A stretch of DNA of 64,000 bases from Blattabacterium cuenoti (GTDB lineage Bacteria; Bacteroidota; Bacteroidia; Flavobacteriales; Blattabacteriaceae): the NCBI RefSeq assembly GCF_014251275.1, contig NZ_CP059183.1:335001-399000 (forward strand), read 5' to 3'. A model generated the notes under the pieces. It did not search any database. It saw nothing but the letters and a program-made list of their open reading frames with translations, and was not told where the DNA came from. The position numbers were made by a program, and so were the translations under genes. This document shows positions 20,217-29,965 of the stretch, piece by piece. Numbering within the stretch: the stretch's first letter is position 1; each line of letters starts with the position of its first letter.

Positions 20217-23147
20217 GTGAATAATAAAAAAAAATTAAAGAAAAATACTAATTTTTTATTACTTATTTTCTATTTTTGGATTTTCTTTTTCTTATGTGTA
20301 GGAATTTTATTTACTATTTTTTATGCTGCATCAAATGGATATTTAGGTCAATTACCTACCCCAAAAGAAATAGAAAATCCATTATTAGAAACAGGAACAA
20401 AAGTATATGATACTAATGGAATATTATTAGGAAAATTTTTTTCTGAAAATAGAGTAATAATCACTTATAAACAACTTCCTAAAGATCTTATTAAAGCACT
20501 TATCGCAAAAGAAGACATACGTTTTGAACAACATTCTGGAATTGATATAAAATCTTTATTTAGAGCAATTTTATCATTTGGAAAAAAAGGAGGAGGTAGT
20601 ACTATTTCTCAACAACTAGCTAAATTACTTTTTACTGGGCAATCTTCAAGAAATAAATTTCAAAGAATGCGACAGAAAATATTAGAGTGGATTATGGCAA
20701 TTGAATTAGAAAGACGTTATACAAAAGAGGAAATTATAACAATGTACTACAACAAATTTGATTTTTTATATAATGCAAAAGGAATAGAATCTGCATCTCA
20801 TACTTATTTTAATAAAAAAGTTTCTAACTTAAATTTAAACGAATGTGCTATTTTAGTAGGAATGTTAGAAAATCCTTCTTTATACAATCCAAAAAATTAT
20901 CCTATAAGATCAAAAAAACAAAGAAATTTAGTTTTATATCAAATGAAAAAATACAATTTTATTAATGGAAAAAAATATAAAATAGAATTGAAAAAACCAA
21001 TAAATCTAAATTTTAAAATACAAAAAAGAGATTTTGAATTACTAACTTATTATGGAGAATTTTTAAAAAAGGAAATACAAGATTATTTAAATGAATATGA
21101 AAAAAAAACTGGAAAAAAATTAAATCTTTATTCGAGTGAACTAAAGATATATACTTCTATAGATGCAAAAATGCAAAAGCACGCAGAAAAATCAGTTAAA
21201 AAACATCTTGTAAATCTACAAAATTTATTTAACGAATTACAAAGAAAAAATAAAAATACTCCATTTGTAAACATATCTAAAAAAAAGACAAACAGAATTA
21301 TAATTTCATCTATACATAGAACTATTCTTTACAAAAATTTAAAAAGAAAAGGAATTTCAGAAAAAAAAATTTTAGAAATATTTAGAAAACCAAAATTAGT
21401 TGAATTATTTACATGGAATGGAAACAAAAAGATAATAATATCCCCATGGGATCTTATTCGTTATAAAAAAAGTATTATCCAAGCTGGATTATTATCTATA
21501 GAACCAAAAACTGGATATATTAAAGCATGGGTAGGTGGAGTAGATTTTAATCATTTTCAATATGATCATGTTTTTAAAACTCATAGACAAGTTGGCTCTA
21601 TATTTAAACCAATTTTATATGCTGCTGCTATTAATAAATTGCATTACAATCCTTGTACAAAAATATCTAATGAAAGATTTCAATTAGGTAATTGGGCCCC
21701 CAGAAATTCTAATGGAAAATATGGTGGATTTATTACTTTAAAAGATGGATTGGCAATGTCTGTAAACACTATATCTGCTCGTCTAATCTCAAAAATAACT
21801 ATTGATCCAGTTATTGATCTAGCAAAAAAAATGGGAATACAATCTATAATTCCAAAACATCCTTCTATAGCATTAGGATCAGCAGATCTAACTTTATATG
21901 AAATTACAGGAGCATTTAATACATTTACAAATTACGGTTATTATATAAAACCAAGTTTATTAATGAAAATAGAAGATAAAAATGGAAATTTGATTAAAGG
22001 ACACAGTAAACTAAAAGAAATACAAGTTTTTAATAAAGAAGTATCCTATATAATGTTAGACTTAATGAGAGGAGTAGTAGAATATGGTACAGCAAAAAAA
22101 TTACACAATTATAATATTAATGGAGATATAATAGGTAAAACAGGAACAACCAATGATAATTCTGATGGATGGTTTATAGGTATGATCCCAAATTTAACTA
22201 CTGGAATTTGGGTAGGATGGGAAGATAGATTTGTACATTTTGAAAATATAAAATTTGGACAAGGATCATTCATGGCTTTACCTATATGGGCGTATTATAT
22301 TAATAGTTTATATAAAGATACTAATTTGATATATAATGATAAACTATATTTTCAAAAACCAAAAAATTTTATAAAATACTGTTGTAATAAAAATAAATGT
22401 AATTATAGTATAAAAAATAGTTTAAAAAAAACAAAAATTGATGATAATTATATAAAAGAAATTAAAAATAAAGAATTAAAAACTGATGATAATATAAATA
22501 AAGAATTAAAAACTGATGATAATATAAATAAAGAATTAAAAACTGATGATAATATAAATAAAGAATTAAAAACTGATGATAATATAAATAAAGAATTAAA
22601 AACTGATGATAATATAAATAAAGAATTAAAAACTGATGATAATATAAATAAAGAATTAAAAACTGATGATAATATAAATAAAGAATTAAAAACTGATGAT
22701 AATATAAATAAAGAATTAAAAACTGATGATAATATAAATAAAGAATTAAAAACTGATGATAATATAAATAAAGAATTAAAAACTGATGATAATATAAATA
22801 AAGAATTAAAAACTGATGATAATATAAATAAAGAATTAAAAACTGATGATAATATAAATAAAGAATTAAAAACTGATGATAATATAAATAAAGAATTAAA
22901 AACTGATGATAATATAAATAAAGAATTAAAAACTGATGATAATATAAATAAAGAATTAAAAACTGATGATAATATAAATAAAGAATTAAAAACTGATGAT
23001 AATATAAATAAAGAATTAAAAACTGATGATAATATAAATAAAGAATTAAAAACTGATGATAATATAAATAAAGAATTAAAAACTGATGATAATATAAATA
23101 AAGAATTAAAAACTGATGATAATATAAATAAAGAATTTAATTATTGA
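20217..23147 (+). CDS. Class A penicillin-binding protein (PBP1A-like) with repetitive C-terminal tail
   Basis: Bifunctional peptidoglycan synthase anchored by one membrane segment (about residues 12-36). The glycosyltransferase GT51 domain has E99-D100 in EDIRFEQHSG and GGSTISQQLAKLL near 126. The transpeptidase domain has S461xxK464 (GSIFKP), S515VN and K641TG (GKTGTTND). The start is GTG; the in-frame stop just upstream and the following membrane segment support it. After residue 751 the protein is 22 exact copies of KELKTDDNIN followed by KEFNY. The tail is hydrophilic, probably disordered and periplasmic, and replaces the ordinary C-terminal extension. The enzyme domains look intact. It is divergent from coaD. 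Confidence 0.92.
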   Translation: MNNKKKLKKNTNFLLLIFYFWIFFFLCVGILFTIFYAASNGYLGQLPTPKEIENPLLETGTKVYDTNGILLGKFFSENRVIITYKQLPKDLIKALIAKEDIRFEQHSGIDIKSLFRAILSFGKKGGGSTISQQLAKLLFTGQSSRNKFQRMRQKILEWIMAIELERRYTKEEIITMYYNKFDFLYNAKGIESASHTYFNKKVSNLNLNECAILVGMLENPSLYNPKNYPIRSKKQRNLVLYQMKKYNFINGKKYKIELKKPINLNFKIQKRDFELLTYYGEFLKKEIQDYLNEYEKKTGKKLNLYSSELKIYTSIDAKMQKHAEKSVKKHLVNLQNLFNELQRKNKNTPFVNISKKKTNRIIISSIHRTILYKNLKRKGISEKKILEIFRKPKLVELFTWNGNKKIIISPWDLIRYKKSIIQAGLLSIEPKTGYIKAWVGGVDFNHFQYDHVFKTHRQVGSIFKPILYAAAINKLHYNPCTKISNERFQLGNWAPRNSNGKYGGFITLKDGLAMSVNTISARLISKITIDPVIDLAKKMGIQSIIPKHPSIALGSADLTLYEITGAFNTFTNYGYYIKPSLLMKIEDKNGNLIKGHSKLKEIQVFNKEVSYIMLDLMRGVVEYGTAKKLHNYNINGDIIGKTGTTNDNSDGWFIGMIPNLTTGIWVGWEDRFVHFENIKFGQGSFMALPIWAYYINSLYKDTNLIYNDKLYFQKPKNFIKYCCNKNKCNYSIKNSLKKTKIDDNYIKEIKNKELKTDDNINKELKTDDNINKELKTDDNINKELKTDDNINKELKTDDNINKELKTDDNINKELKTDDNINKELKTDDNINKELKTDDNINKELKTDDNINKELKTDDNINKELKTDDNINKELKTDDNINKELKTDDNINKELKTDDNINKELKTDDNINKELKTDDNINKELKTDDNINKELKTDDNINKELKTDDNINKELKTDDNINKELKTDDNINKEFNY
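22470..23129 (+). repeat. Coding tandem repeat: 22 perfect copies of a 30-bp unit
   Basis: Twenty-two head-to-tail 30-bp units, identical at every base by eye, encode residues 752-971 of the penicillin-binding protein as KELKTDDNIN. The lack of synonymous changes points to very recent expansion or strong homogenisation. The segment just upstream (TKIDDNYIKEIKN) looks like a diverged version of the unit and may be its source. Copy number may be collapsed or varied by assembly. Confidence 0.98.
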
Positions 23148-23388
23148 ATTATTATAATAAAACTAATTTTAATAAAATTTAGGAAAATAAATGGAGTATG
23201 TTTATACGTATTATAATATAAAAAATTTTTTTTAAGATTTATTTATAAAAAAAAATAATCAAAAAATTTATTTTATTAGATGCAAAAAAAAATAATATTT
23301 ACGTACAATATAGCTTATCTAGATGGACAAAAAAATTAAAATATGAAATGTAAAATTAAATTAAAAAACATAAAAATTATTTATTATA

Positions 23389-24480
23389 TTAATACACTTC
23401 TTTTAAAAATCTTCTTTTTCTTTTCATGTTCTTTATAAATGATAAAGGATTACTTTTTCCAAGTTTACTTATTATTTTTTTTATTGTATTTTCAACATCT
23501 ATACTCATAGGATTTTTTTTTCCACAAATATATACATAAGATCCATTCTTTATCCATGAGTAAAATTCTATACGATTTTTCCAAATTTCATCTTGTACAT
23601 AAATCTTTTTTTCTTGATCTCTTGAAAAAGTGATATTAACATTAGTTAAAATTCCTATTTTTTTCCAATTACATATCTCATTTCTGTATAAAATAAAATC
23701 TGATATAGAATGTCTACAACCAAAGAATAACCAATTTTTTCCAGTTGAATGTTTAGCTTCTCTTTCATACAAAAAAGATCTGAAAGGAGCTATTCCTGTG
23801 CCAGAACAAATTAAAATAATATCCTCATTATTATTTGGTAAATCAAAAAATTTATTTTCATGTATAAAAAAACTCAACTTATCATTTATTTTTCTTTTAT
23901 ATAAAAAATAAGAACAATGTCCATATTTAATTTTTTCATTTGAATGGAAATGATGTAAAGAAACTGTAATATGTATCTTATTTACATGAACTATAGAAGA
24001 AGAAGATATAGAATATAACCTTGGTTTTATAGGATTCATTAATTTTATCAAATTTTTCAATGAAAATTCTTTACAATTAATTATTGAATTACTTTTTTTT
24101 AACAATTCAATAAAATTCCAACTTTTTTCAAAATCTATTTGAAGACTTTTTTCAAAAAAACTGGAATATTTTTTTAAAAAATCTTTAGATAATCGGTAAA
24201 TATCTAATTCATCTTTCAAAAGGAAAAAAATTTTATCTTTTTTTTCATTACTTAACAAATTCTTTTTGATAAGAACGTTAATAATATAATTTACTTCATT
24301 TACGTTATTTTCAGGAAAAATACCTATAGAATCGCCTGGAGAATATGAAATATTATTATTATATGGTAATGAAATTTCTATATGATGAATACTATAATTA
24401 TTTTCTATATTTTTATTATAATCATTTAAAAATATATTTTTATAAATTTTTCCGATTATTTTATTTACTTTTTTATACAT
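23389..24480 (-). CDS. cysJ: CysJ-like NADPH/FAD sulfite reductase flavoprotein (no FMN domain)
   Basis: A 363-residue diflavin-reductase-type FAD/NADPH module. The FAD-binding domain has YSPGDSIGIFPEN and RLYSISSSS, then GHCSYFLY. The NADPH part has ICSGTGIAPFRSFLYERE, LFFGCRHS and YVYICGKKNPMSIDV, and it ends RRFLKEVY, like CysJ ends. The N-terminal flavodoxin (FMN) domain of classical CysJ (about 200 residues) is absent, so electrons must reach the sulfite reductase hemoprotein by another route. cysK and cysE lie next on the same strand, supporting a role in sulfur assimilation. Another FNR-type reductase role cannot be excluded. The 241 bp beyond its stop codon, toward the PBP gene, hold nothing I recognise. 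Confidence 0.8.
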   Translation of the reverse strand: MYKKVNKIIGKIYKNIFLNDYNKNIENNYSIHHIEISLPYNNNISYSPGDSIGIFPENNVNEVNYIINVLIKKNLLSNEKKDKIFFLLKDELDIYRLSKDFLKKYSSFFEKSLQIDFEKSWNFIELLKKSNSIINCKEFSLKNLIKLMNPIKPRLYSISSSSIVHVNKIHITVSLHHFHSNEKIKYGHCSYFLYKRKINDKLSFFIHENKFFDLPNNNEDIILICSGTGIAPFRSFLYEREAKHSTGKNWLFFGCRHSISDFILYRNEICNWKKIGILTNVNITFSRDQEKKIYVQDEIWKNRIEFYSWIKNGSYVYICGKKNPMSIDVENTIKKIISKLGKSNPLSFIKNMKRKRRFLKEVY

Positions 24481-24679
24481 TTTAATTTTTATATTATTTA
24501 TTTTATATTAAGTAATAAAAATATATGTAAATATTCTTAATACTTATTAATTCAATAAATTAATATTCATATACATACATATATTTATATTAATAAATAT
24601 ATATTTTTAAATTAATATTTATTTTACTATTACATAACCTAAAATTAGTAATTTAGTAATTATATTTTAAACAATATAA

Positions 24680-25594
24680 TTAACATGAAAATAGATTATC
24701 TACAGAAATATATCTCTCTCCTGTATCATAATTTATAGTTAATATTATTGATTCTTTAGAAAATTTAGATAAATATTTGTCTATTGCAGATAAAGAAGCC
24801 CCTGTAGAAATCCCAACAAGTATTCCTTCTTTTTTCGCAATTTTTCTAACAAAACTAAATGCTTCATCTTTAGATATTAAACAAGTTTCATCCAATAATT
24901 TTACATCTAAAATAGACGGAATAAAACCTGCTCCTAATCCTTGTAAAGAATGTGTAGAAGATTTTCCTCCAAATATTACAGGAGATTCTACTGGTTCTAC
25001 AGAAATAATTTTAATATTAGGATATTTTTTTTTCAATACTTTTCCTATTCCAGTTATATGACCTCCTGTTCCTACTCCAGTAATAAAGTAATCTATTCCA
25101 TTAGGAAAAGATTCAACTATTTCTTTTGCAGTTTTTTTTTCATGAATTAAAGGATTTGATTTATTATCAAACTGTTTTGGCATCCAAGAATTTGGTATAA
25201 TATTAACTAATTCTTCTGCTTTTTTTATTGCACCTTTCATACCTTGGTCTTTAGGAGTAAGAACAAATTTTGCTCCAAAAATAGAAAATAGTTTTTTCCT
25301 CTCCATACTCATTGATTCAGGCATTACTAAAATTATACGATATTGTTTAACAGAAGCAACTATTGATAACCCAATACCAGTATTTCCGGAAGTAGGTTCT
25401 ATTATAATATCACCTTTCTTAAGAATACCTTTTTTTTCTGCATCTTCTATCATAGATAATGCAATTCTGTCCTTAATACTTCCACCTGGATTATTTCTTT
25501 CTAATTTCATCCAAACTTTGTGATTTGGATATAATCGTCTTAAACGTACATGTGAAGTATTTCCAATAGTTTCTAAAATACTATCTACTTTCAT
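24680..25594 (-). CDS. cysK: Cysteine synthase (O-acetylserine sulfhydrylase)
   Basis: PLP enzyme that makes cysteine from O-acetylserine and sulfide. The Schiff-base lysine is Lys41 in NPGGSIKDRIA. The substrate loop EPTSGNTGIG and the phosphate-binding GVGTGGHITG are present, and ISTGASLSA holds the PLP pyridine contact. Length of 304 residues is standard. It lies 57 bp after cysE on the same strand, so the two probably form a cysEK unit for cysteine production. Confidence 0.95.
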   Translation of the reverse strand: MKVDSILETIGNTSHVRLRRLYPNHKVWMKLERNNPGGSIKDRIALSMIEDAEKKGILKKGDIIIEPTSGNTGIGLSIVASVKQYRIILVMPESMSMERKKLFSIFGAKFVLTPKDQGMKGAIKKAEELVNIIPNSWMPKQFDNKSNPLIHEKKTAKEIVESFPNGIDYFITGVGTGGHITGIGKVLKKKYPNIKIISVEPVESPVIFGGKSSTHSLQGLGAGFIPSILDVKLLDETCLISKDEAFSFVRKIAKKEGILVGISTGASLSAIDKYLSKFSKESIILTINYDTGERYISVDNLFSC

Positions 25595-25651
25595 ATTTAC
25601 TTTTTTTTATATTTATATTTATGTTTATTTATTTTTAATATATTTATATCA

Positions 25652-26491
25652 TTATATCATAAAATTTATTGAATCAGGAAAAATATTGTTATTATTTCTC
25701 ATTTTAGTTTCACTTTTTTGATAAACTACAGAAAATGGAGGTATACTTCTTGTAATCCAAACATTTCCACCTAAAATACTATCATGACCTATTACTGTTT
25801 TACCTCCTAAAATTGTAGCTCCAGCATATATAGTTACTTTATCCTCTATTGTTGGATGACGTTTAACATTAGATAATTCTTTATATACATTAATAGCACC
25901 TAAAGTTACTCCTTGGTATATTCTAACTTTTTTCCCTATTTTTGTACTTGATCCTATTACTATGCCAGTTCCATGATCAATTGCAAATGCTTCATCTATT
26001 ACTGCTGCTGCATGTATATCAACACCGGTTTTACTATGTGCATATTCTGTAATTAATCTAGGGATAATAGGAATTTCTTGATTCCATAATTGATGTGCTA
26101 TTCTATATAATGCAGTTGCAAAAAAACCTGGATAAGAAAGAAAAATTTCTTCTATTGAAATTGCAGCTGGGTCTGATTCTAATATTTCGTTAGCATCTAT
26201 TAACAATATATCATATATATTTGGGATTTTTTTAAAAAATCTTATTGAAGAGTTTATTGCATCTTTTTTTGATAAATTTAATTCTATAAATATTTCATTT
26301 AATATTTTTTGCAAATTTTTATAATTTTCCTCAAAATATATTTCATCTTTAAGCAATTGTTTACTAGGAGTAAATAATGAGTAAAATAATTGTTCTGCAA
26401 AAAATTCTGATTTTTTTTTATCAGGATATAAAAAAAATTTCTTTTGTTTGTTATTAAAAAATATTTTTTTCAAAAAATTAATATCAACCAT
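25652..26491 (-). CDS. cysE: Serine O-acetyltransferase
   Basis: Acetylates serine with acetyl-CoA, committing it to cysteine. A helical N-terminal region (about residues 1-140) precedes a left-handed beta-helix of hexapeptide repeats: DIHAAAVIDEAFAIDHGTGIVIG with the catalytic-type histidines, then KIGKKVRIYQGVTLGA, KRHPTIEDKVTIYAGATILGG and DSILGGNVWI. Length of 279 residues is typical of the Bacteroidetes form. It is upstream of cysK on the same strand and divergent from icd. Confidence 0.93.
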   Translation of the reverse strand: MVDINFLKKIFFNNKQKKFFLYPDKKKSEFFAEQLFYSLFTPSKQLLKDEIYFEENYKNLQKILNEIFIELNLSKKDAINSSIRFFKKIPNIYDILLIDANEILESDPAAISIEEIFLSYPGFFATALYRIAHQLWNQEIPIIPRLITEYAHSKTGVDIHAAAVIDEAFAIDHGTGIVIGSSTKIGKKVRIYQGVTLGAINVYKELSNVKRHPTIEDKVTIYAGATILGGKTVIGHDSILGGNVWITRSIPPFSVVYQKSETKMRNNNNIFPDSINFMI

Positions 26492-26576
26492 TTTACTAAA
26501 CTTTAAACTTTTATTATTATATGTTATAGGTATAGATAGGTACTAGTATAGCAATAGTAGTAGAACATATATACAT

Positions 26577-26596
26577 ATAGGTATAGGTATAGGTAT
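26577..26596 (+). repeat. Short GGTATA-type microsatellite in the cysE-icd gap
   Basis: Three near-perfect ATAGGT units follow TATACATATAG, with another copy near 26526. The 232-bp divergent gap between cysE and icd otherwise shows only AT-rich sequence. Probably simple-sequence noise. Confidence 0.5.
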
Positions 26597-26723
26597 TTAT
26601 TAAATTATAATTTATAATTGTAAATTGTAAAAAAAATAATATTACAAGAAAAATAAATTTAAAAAATTTCTTTTTTCTATTGCTATTGTTAAATTTAAAT
26701 ATTATTTAAATCTTATTCTTATC

Positions 26724-27944
26724 ATGAAAAAAATAAAAGTTTATAATCCAATAGTAGAAATAGATGGAGATGAAATGGCCAGAATAATATGGAAATACAT
26801 AAAAAAATATCTTATATTTCCATATTTAGATTTAAATTTAAAGTCTTTTGATTTGAGTATTGAAAATAGAGATTATACTGAAGATGAAGTAACAATATTA
26901 GCAGCACATGCAATAAAAAAATATAATGTAGGAATAAAATGTGCTACAATTACTCCAGATAAAGAAAGGATGAGAGAATTTTGTTTAAAACAAATGTGGA
27001 AATCTCCAAATGGAACAATAAGAAATATAATTAATGGAACAGTATTTAGAGAACCAATTATTATTTCAAATATTAAACGTTTTATTCCAAGTTGGAAAAA
27101 ACCTATATGTATAGCAAGACATGCATATGCAGATCAATATGATGCAATAGATTTTATAACTGAAGAAAAAGGAAATTTATACATATTATTCTCACCAGAT
27201 AATAAAAACAACAAATGTAAAAAATTTAAAATTCATCATTTTTCAGGACCTGGAATTGCTATGGGGATGTATAATACAGATGAATCAATTTATGGATTTT
27301 CTCGTTCTTGTTTTAATTATTCTGTTTATAAAAATATTCCTCTTTTTCTTTCTACAAAGAATACTATTCTAAAATCATATGATGAAAAATATAAAGATAT
27401 TTTTCATGATGTATATGTAAATGAATTTAAATCAAAATTTAAAAATTTAAATATTACCTACGAACATAGATTAATAGATGATATGATTGCAAAAACTATA
27501 AAGTCAGAAGGTGGGTTTATATGGGCTTGTAAAAATTATGATGGAGATGTCCAGTCTGATTGTATCGCACAAGGATTTGGATCACTTGGAATGATGACTT
27601 CAGTTTTACTAACTCCAGATGGAAAAACATTAATATCTGAAGCAGCACATGGGACAATTAAAAGACATTTTAAATTATATAAAAAAGGTATAAATACATC
27701 TACTAATCCAATTGCTTCTATATTTGCTTGGACTCGTGGGTTAAAACATCGTGCATATTTAGACAAAAATAAAAAATTGGATAATTTTTCAAAAAAAATG
27801 GAAGAAACATGTATAGATTTTATAGAATCTGGAAATATTACTAAAGATTTAATTTTAGATTCAAAAGAAAAGAAAAATAGTTTTTTATATACTAAAAATT
27901 TTATTAAACAATTGAAAATTTTTTTTGATAAAAAAGTAAAATAA
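26724..27944 (+). CDS. icd: Isocitrate dehydrogenase (NADP+), homodimeric eukaryote-like type
   Basis: Oxidatively decarboxylates isocitrate to 2-oxoglutarate. The sequence belongs to the type II group shared with eukaryotic cytosolic enzymes: [16 protein letters not shown] at the start, [30 protein letters not shown] (substrate loop), [34 protein letters not shown] with metal-binding aspartates, and [12 protein letters not shown] for the cofactor. Length of 406 residues is full. It gives 2-oxoglutarate for ammonia assimilation. It ends 3 bp from the convergent menE stop. Confidence 0.94.
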   Translation: MKKIKVYNPIVEIDGDEMARIIWKYIKKYLIFPYLDLNLKSFDLSIENRDYTEDEVTILAAHAIKKYNVGIKCATITPDKERMREFCLKQMWKSPNGTIRNIINGTVFREPIIISNIKRFIPSWKKPICIARHAYADQYDAIDFITEEKGNLYILFSPDNKNNKCKKFKIHHFSGPGIAMGMYNTDESIYGFSRSCFNYSVYKNIPLFLSTKNTILKSYDEKYKDIFHDVYVNEFKSKFKNLNITYEHRLIDDMIAKTIKSEGGFIWACKNYDGDVQSDCIAQGFGSLGMMTSVLLTPDGKTLISEAAHGTIKRHFKLYKKGINTSTNPIASIFAWTRGLKHRAYLDKNKKLDNFSKKMEETCIDFIESGNITKDLILDSKEKKNSFLYTKNFIKQLKIFFDKKVK

Positions 27945-27947
27945 ATT

Positions 27948-28973
27948 TTATTTTTTCATTATTATATGTTTAACTATTTCTTTTTTTTTTACTTTTCCAA
28001 ATGAATTTTCTATAAAATTTGTAATAAAAAAAATTTTTTTAGGTTTAAAATATTTTTTTTCTCCAAAAAATATATAATTAGGAATTTTTAACGTAAAAGG
28101 ATTTCCTTCAATAACTAATATTATTTTTTCACCAAACATATCATCTGGTATCGAAGAAATAAAAAATCTTTTATTATATGGAATATAAATACTTATATAC
28201 TTTTCAATTAATTCAGGAATAATTTTTATTCCACCACTATTTATAATATTATCATATCTTCCAATCCATATAAATGTATTTTTAGATTTAATATCAACTA
28301 TGTCATTTGTAACTATTAATGAATTAATTGAAGTATATATATTTAAACAATTTCTTTTATCTGAAAAAATAATAACATCATAAAAAGATTTATAATATCT
28401 ATTTCTATCTAATCCATTAATTTTTCTCAATGCTATATGACCAGCAGTTTCTGTCATACCATAAGTAACATAACAATTTGTAATAACTTTTTGTAATTTT
28501 ACTTCTAAAGATTTAGAAATAAAAGTTCCTCCGATTAAAATTGTTTTTATATAATTTATATTTTTTATTCCAAAACTAACCTGAATTGGTATCATTGAAG
28601 ATATATCAAAATATTCCTTTATATTTTTTAAAGGATTAGATGTAGGTTTAATACAATATACTTTCCATTGAAAAATAATAGCACGAATTAAAAACATCTT
28701 GGCTGCGATATAATTAATAGGTAAACATAAAAATCCTTTAATTTTTTTTTTATTCAATTTTAAAAAGTCTACAGTTATTGTAGCTCTTCTATACATATAT
28801 TCTTTTTTTAAAAAAATTTTTTTTGGAATACCTGTTGTAGTTCCAGAAGTTGATGTTACAATTGTAGAAGTATTATCGTTCCAATTTCTTAAAAATTCAA
28901 GTATTGAATTTTTCCAATTATTACTGATACTACACGTATTATAATTTTTTTTACATGAAAAATCTAACCACAT
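27948..28973 (-). CDS. menE: O-succinylbenzoate--CoA ligase
   Basis: Adenylate-forming enzyme activating o-succinylbenzoate as its CoA thioester in menaquinone synthesis. The ATP loop is STSGTTTGIPKK (41-52). YGMTETAGHIALR is the A5 motif and IWIGRYDNIINSGG the A7/A8 hinge, with Lys near the end as KVKKKEIVKH. At 341 residues it is the compact Bacteroidetes form and not the usual 450-500. Its start overlaps the end of menC by 10 bp, so the two are translated from one message. Confidence 0.88.
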   Translation of the reverse strand: MWLDFSCKKNYNTCSISNNWKNSILEFLRNWNDNTSTIVTSTSGTTTGIPKKIFLKKEYMYRRATITVDFLKLNKKKIKGFLCLPINYIAAKMFLIRAIIFQWKVYCIKPTSNPLKNIKEYFDISSMIPIQVSFGIKNINYIKTILIGGTFISKSLEVKLQKVITNCYVTYGMTETAGHIALRKINGLDRNRYYKSFYDVIIFSDKRNCLNIYTSINSLIVTNDIVDIKSKNTFIWIGRYDNIINSGGIKIIPELIEKYISIYIPYNKRFFISSIPDDMFGEKIILVIEGNPFTLKIPNYIFFGEKKYFKPKKIFFITNFIENSFGKVKKKEIVKHIIMKK

Positions 28974-29965
28974 GTTATAAGATTTTTTTCTTTGTAAAGA
29001 AATTTATTATTCCAAGTAAATCCTACTTTTCCTTTTACAAAAGGACTAGTATTTAATTCATTAATATAAATACAAGTTGTATTTAATCCATGATATATTT
29101 TATTCCCTAAGCTATATTTTTTATTCATTATAAAAGTCCACTGTACAATAGCGTTTATTCCAATATTACTTTCTAAAGAAGAACTAACATACCATCTTAT
29201 ATTTCTTTTATATGCTTCTTTTATCCATTCTTCAGAGCCATTAAATCCTCCACAAATACTAGGTCTTATTACTATATATTCAGGATTTATAAAATCTAAT
29301 AGTTTTCTTTTTTCTTTTAATTTTACTATTCCAATTAGTTCTTCATCTAATGCTATAGGTGATTCAGAATTTTTACATATATATGAAATATCATTCCAAT
29401 TTCCAGGTAATATTGGTTGTTCAAACAAACAAATTATATCTAATTCATAAAATTTATTTATAAAATATAAAGCTTCAAATTTATTTTTGAAACATCCATT
29501 AGCATCTATACGTATTTTTAAAAATGGATATATATTTTTTATTTTTTTTAAAAAATTATATTGTAAATACAATAATTCCTTATTAATTTTTATTTTTATA
29601 CATGAAAATCCATTTTTTATTTTACTGTGTATTTTTTCTATAAAAATTTTTTCATTATATTTTTTCCATTCATATAACCATATAATATCATTTATAAAAA
29701 TTTCTTCTTTTCCTTTAGTAAATTCAGAATTATATAATATAGGATATTCTTTTTTTAAACCTATAAATATTTGCTCTAATACAAAAAATACTGATGAATA
29801 CGAAATATTATTTTTTAGATTATAAAATTTTAATTCTTTTGAAAAATTAATTTTGTTAACTATCCATTTTAATTCTTTGTCTATTTTAATTAAATCTATT
29901 AATGATTTTATGTCTAATAAAGTATTGCATTCTCCAATAATAAAATTATTATCTGTTTTAACCAA
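28964..29965 (-). CDS. menC: O-succinylbenzoate synthase, N terminus apparently frameshifted
   Basis: Enolase-superfamily enzyme that dehydrates SHCHC to o-succinylbenzoate. The barrel has KIK at 124-126 (general base), metal ligands Asp154 (IRIDANG), Glu182 (LFEQPI) and Asp207 (ALDEE). The second lysine expected in VxKPS is Arg234 here (VIRPSICGG). The open frame has no ATG start; its first usable codon is TTG at 29965, which would remove about 35 residues of the capping domain. Upstream, ATG at 30063 opens a different frame that stops in an A-tract; the span 28964-30063 is 1100 bp, one base short of a whole frame. So the gene is either damaged or read by slippage. Positions in this entry count from the TTG. 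Confidence 0.75.
   Translation of the reverse strand: MVKTDNNFIIGECNTLLDIKSLIDLIKIDKELKWIVNKINFSKELKFYNLKNNISYSSVFFVLEQIFIGLKKEYPILYNSEFTKGKEEIFINDIIWLYEWKKYNEKIFIEKIHSKIKNGFSCIKIKINKELLYLQYNFLKKIKNIYPFLKIRIDANGCFKNKFEALYFINKFYELDIICLFEQPILPGNWNDISYICKNSESPIALDEELIGIVKLKEKRKLLDFINPEYIVIRPSICGGFNGSEEWIKEAYKRNIRWYVSSSLESNIGINAIVQWTFIMNKKYSLGNKIYHGLNTTCIYINELNTSPFVKGKVGFTWNNKFLYKEKNLITCG

Noticed and set aside
22470-23129. CRISPR array
   Set aside because: The 30-bp units are directly adjacent with no spacers, are in frame, and encode a protein repeat; no cas genes are near.
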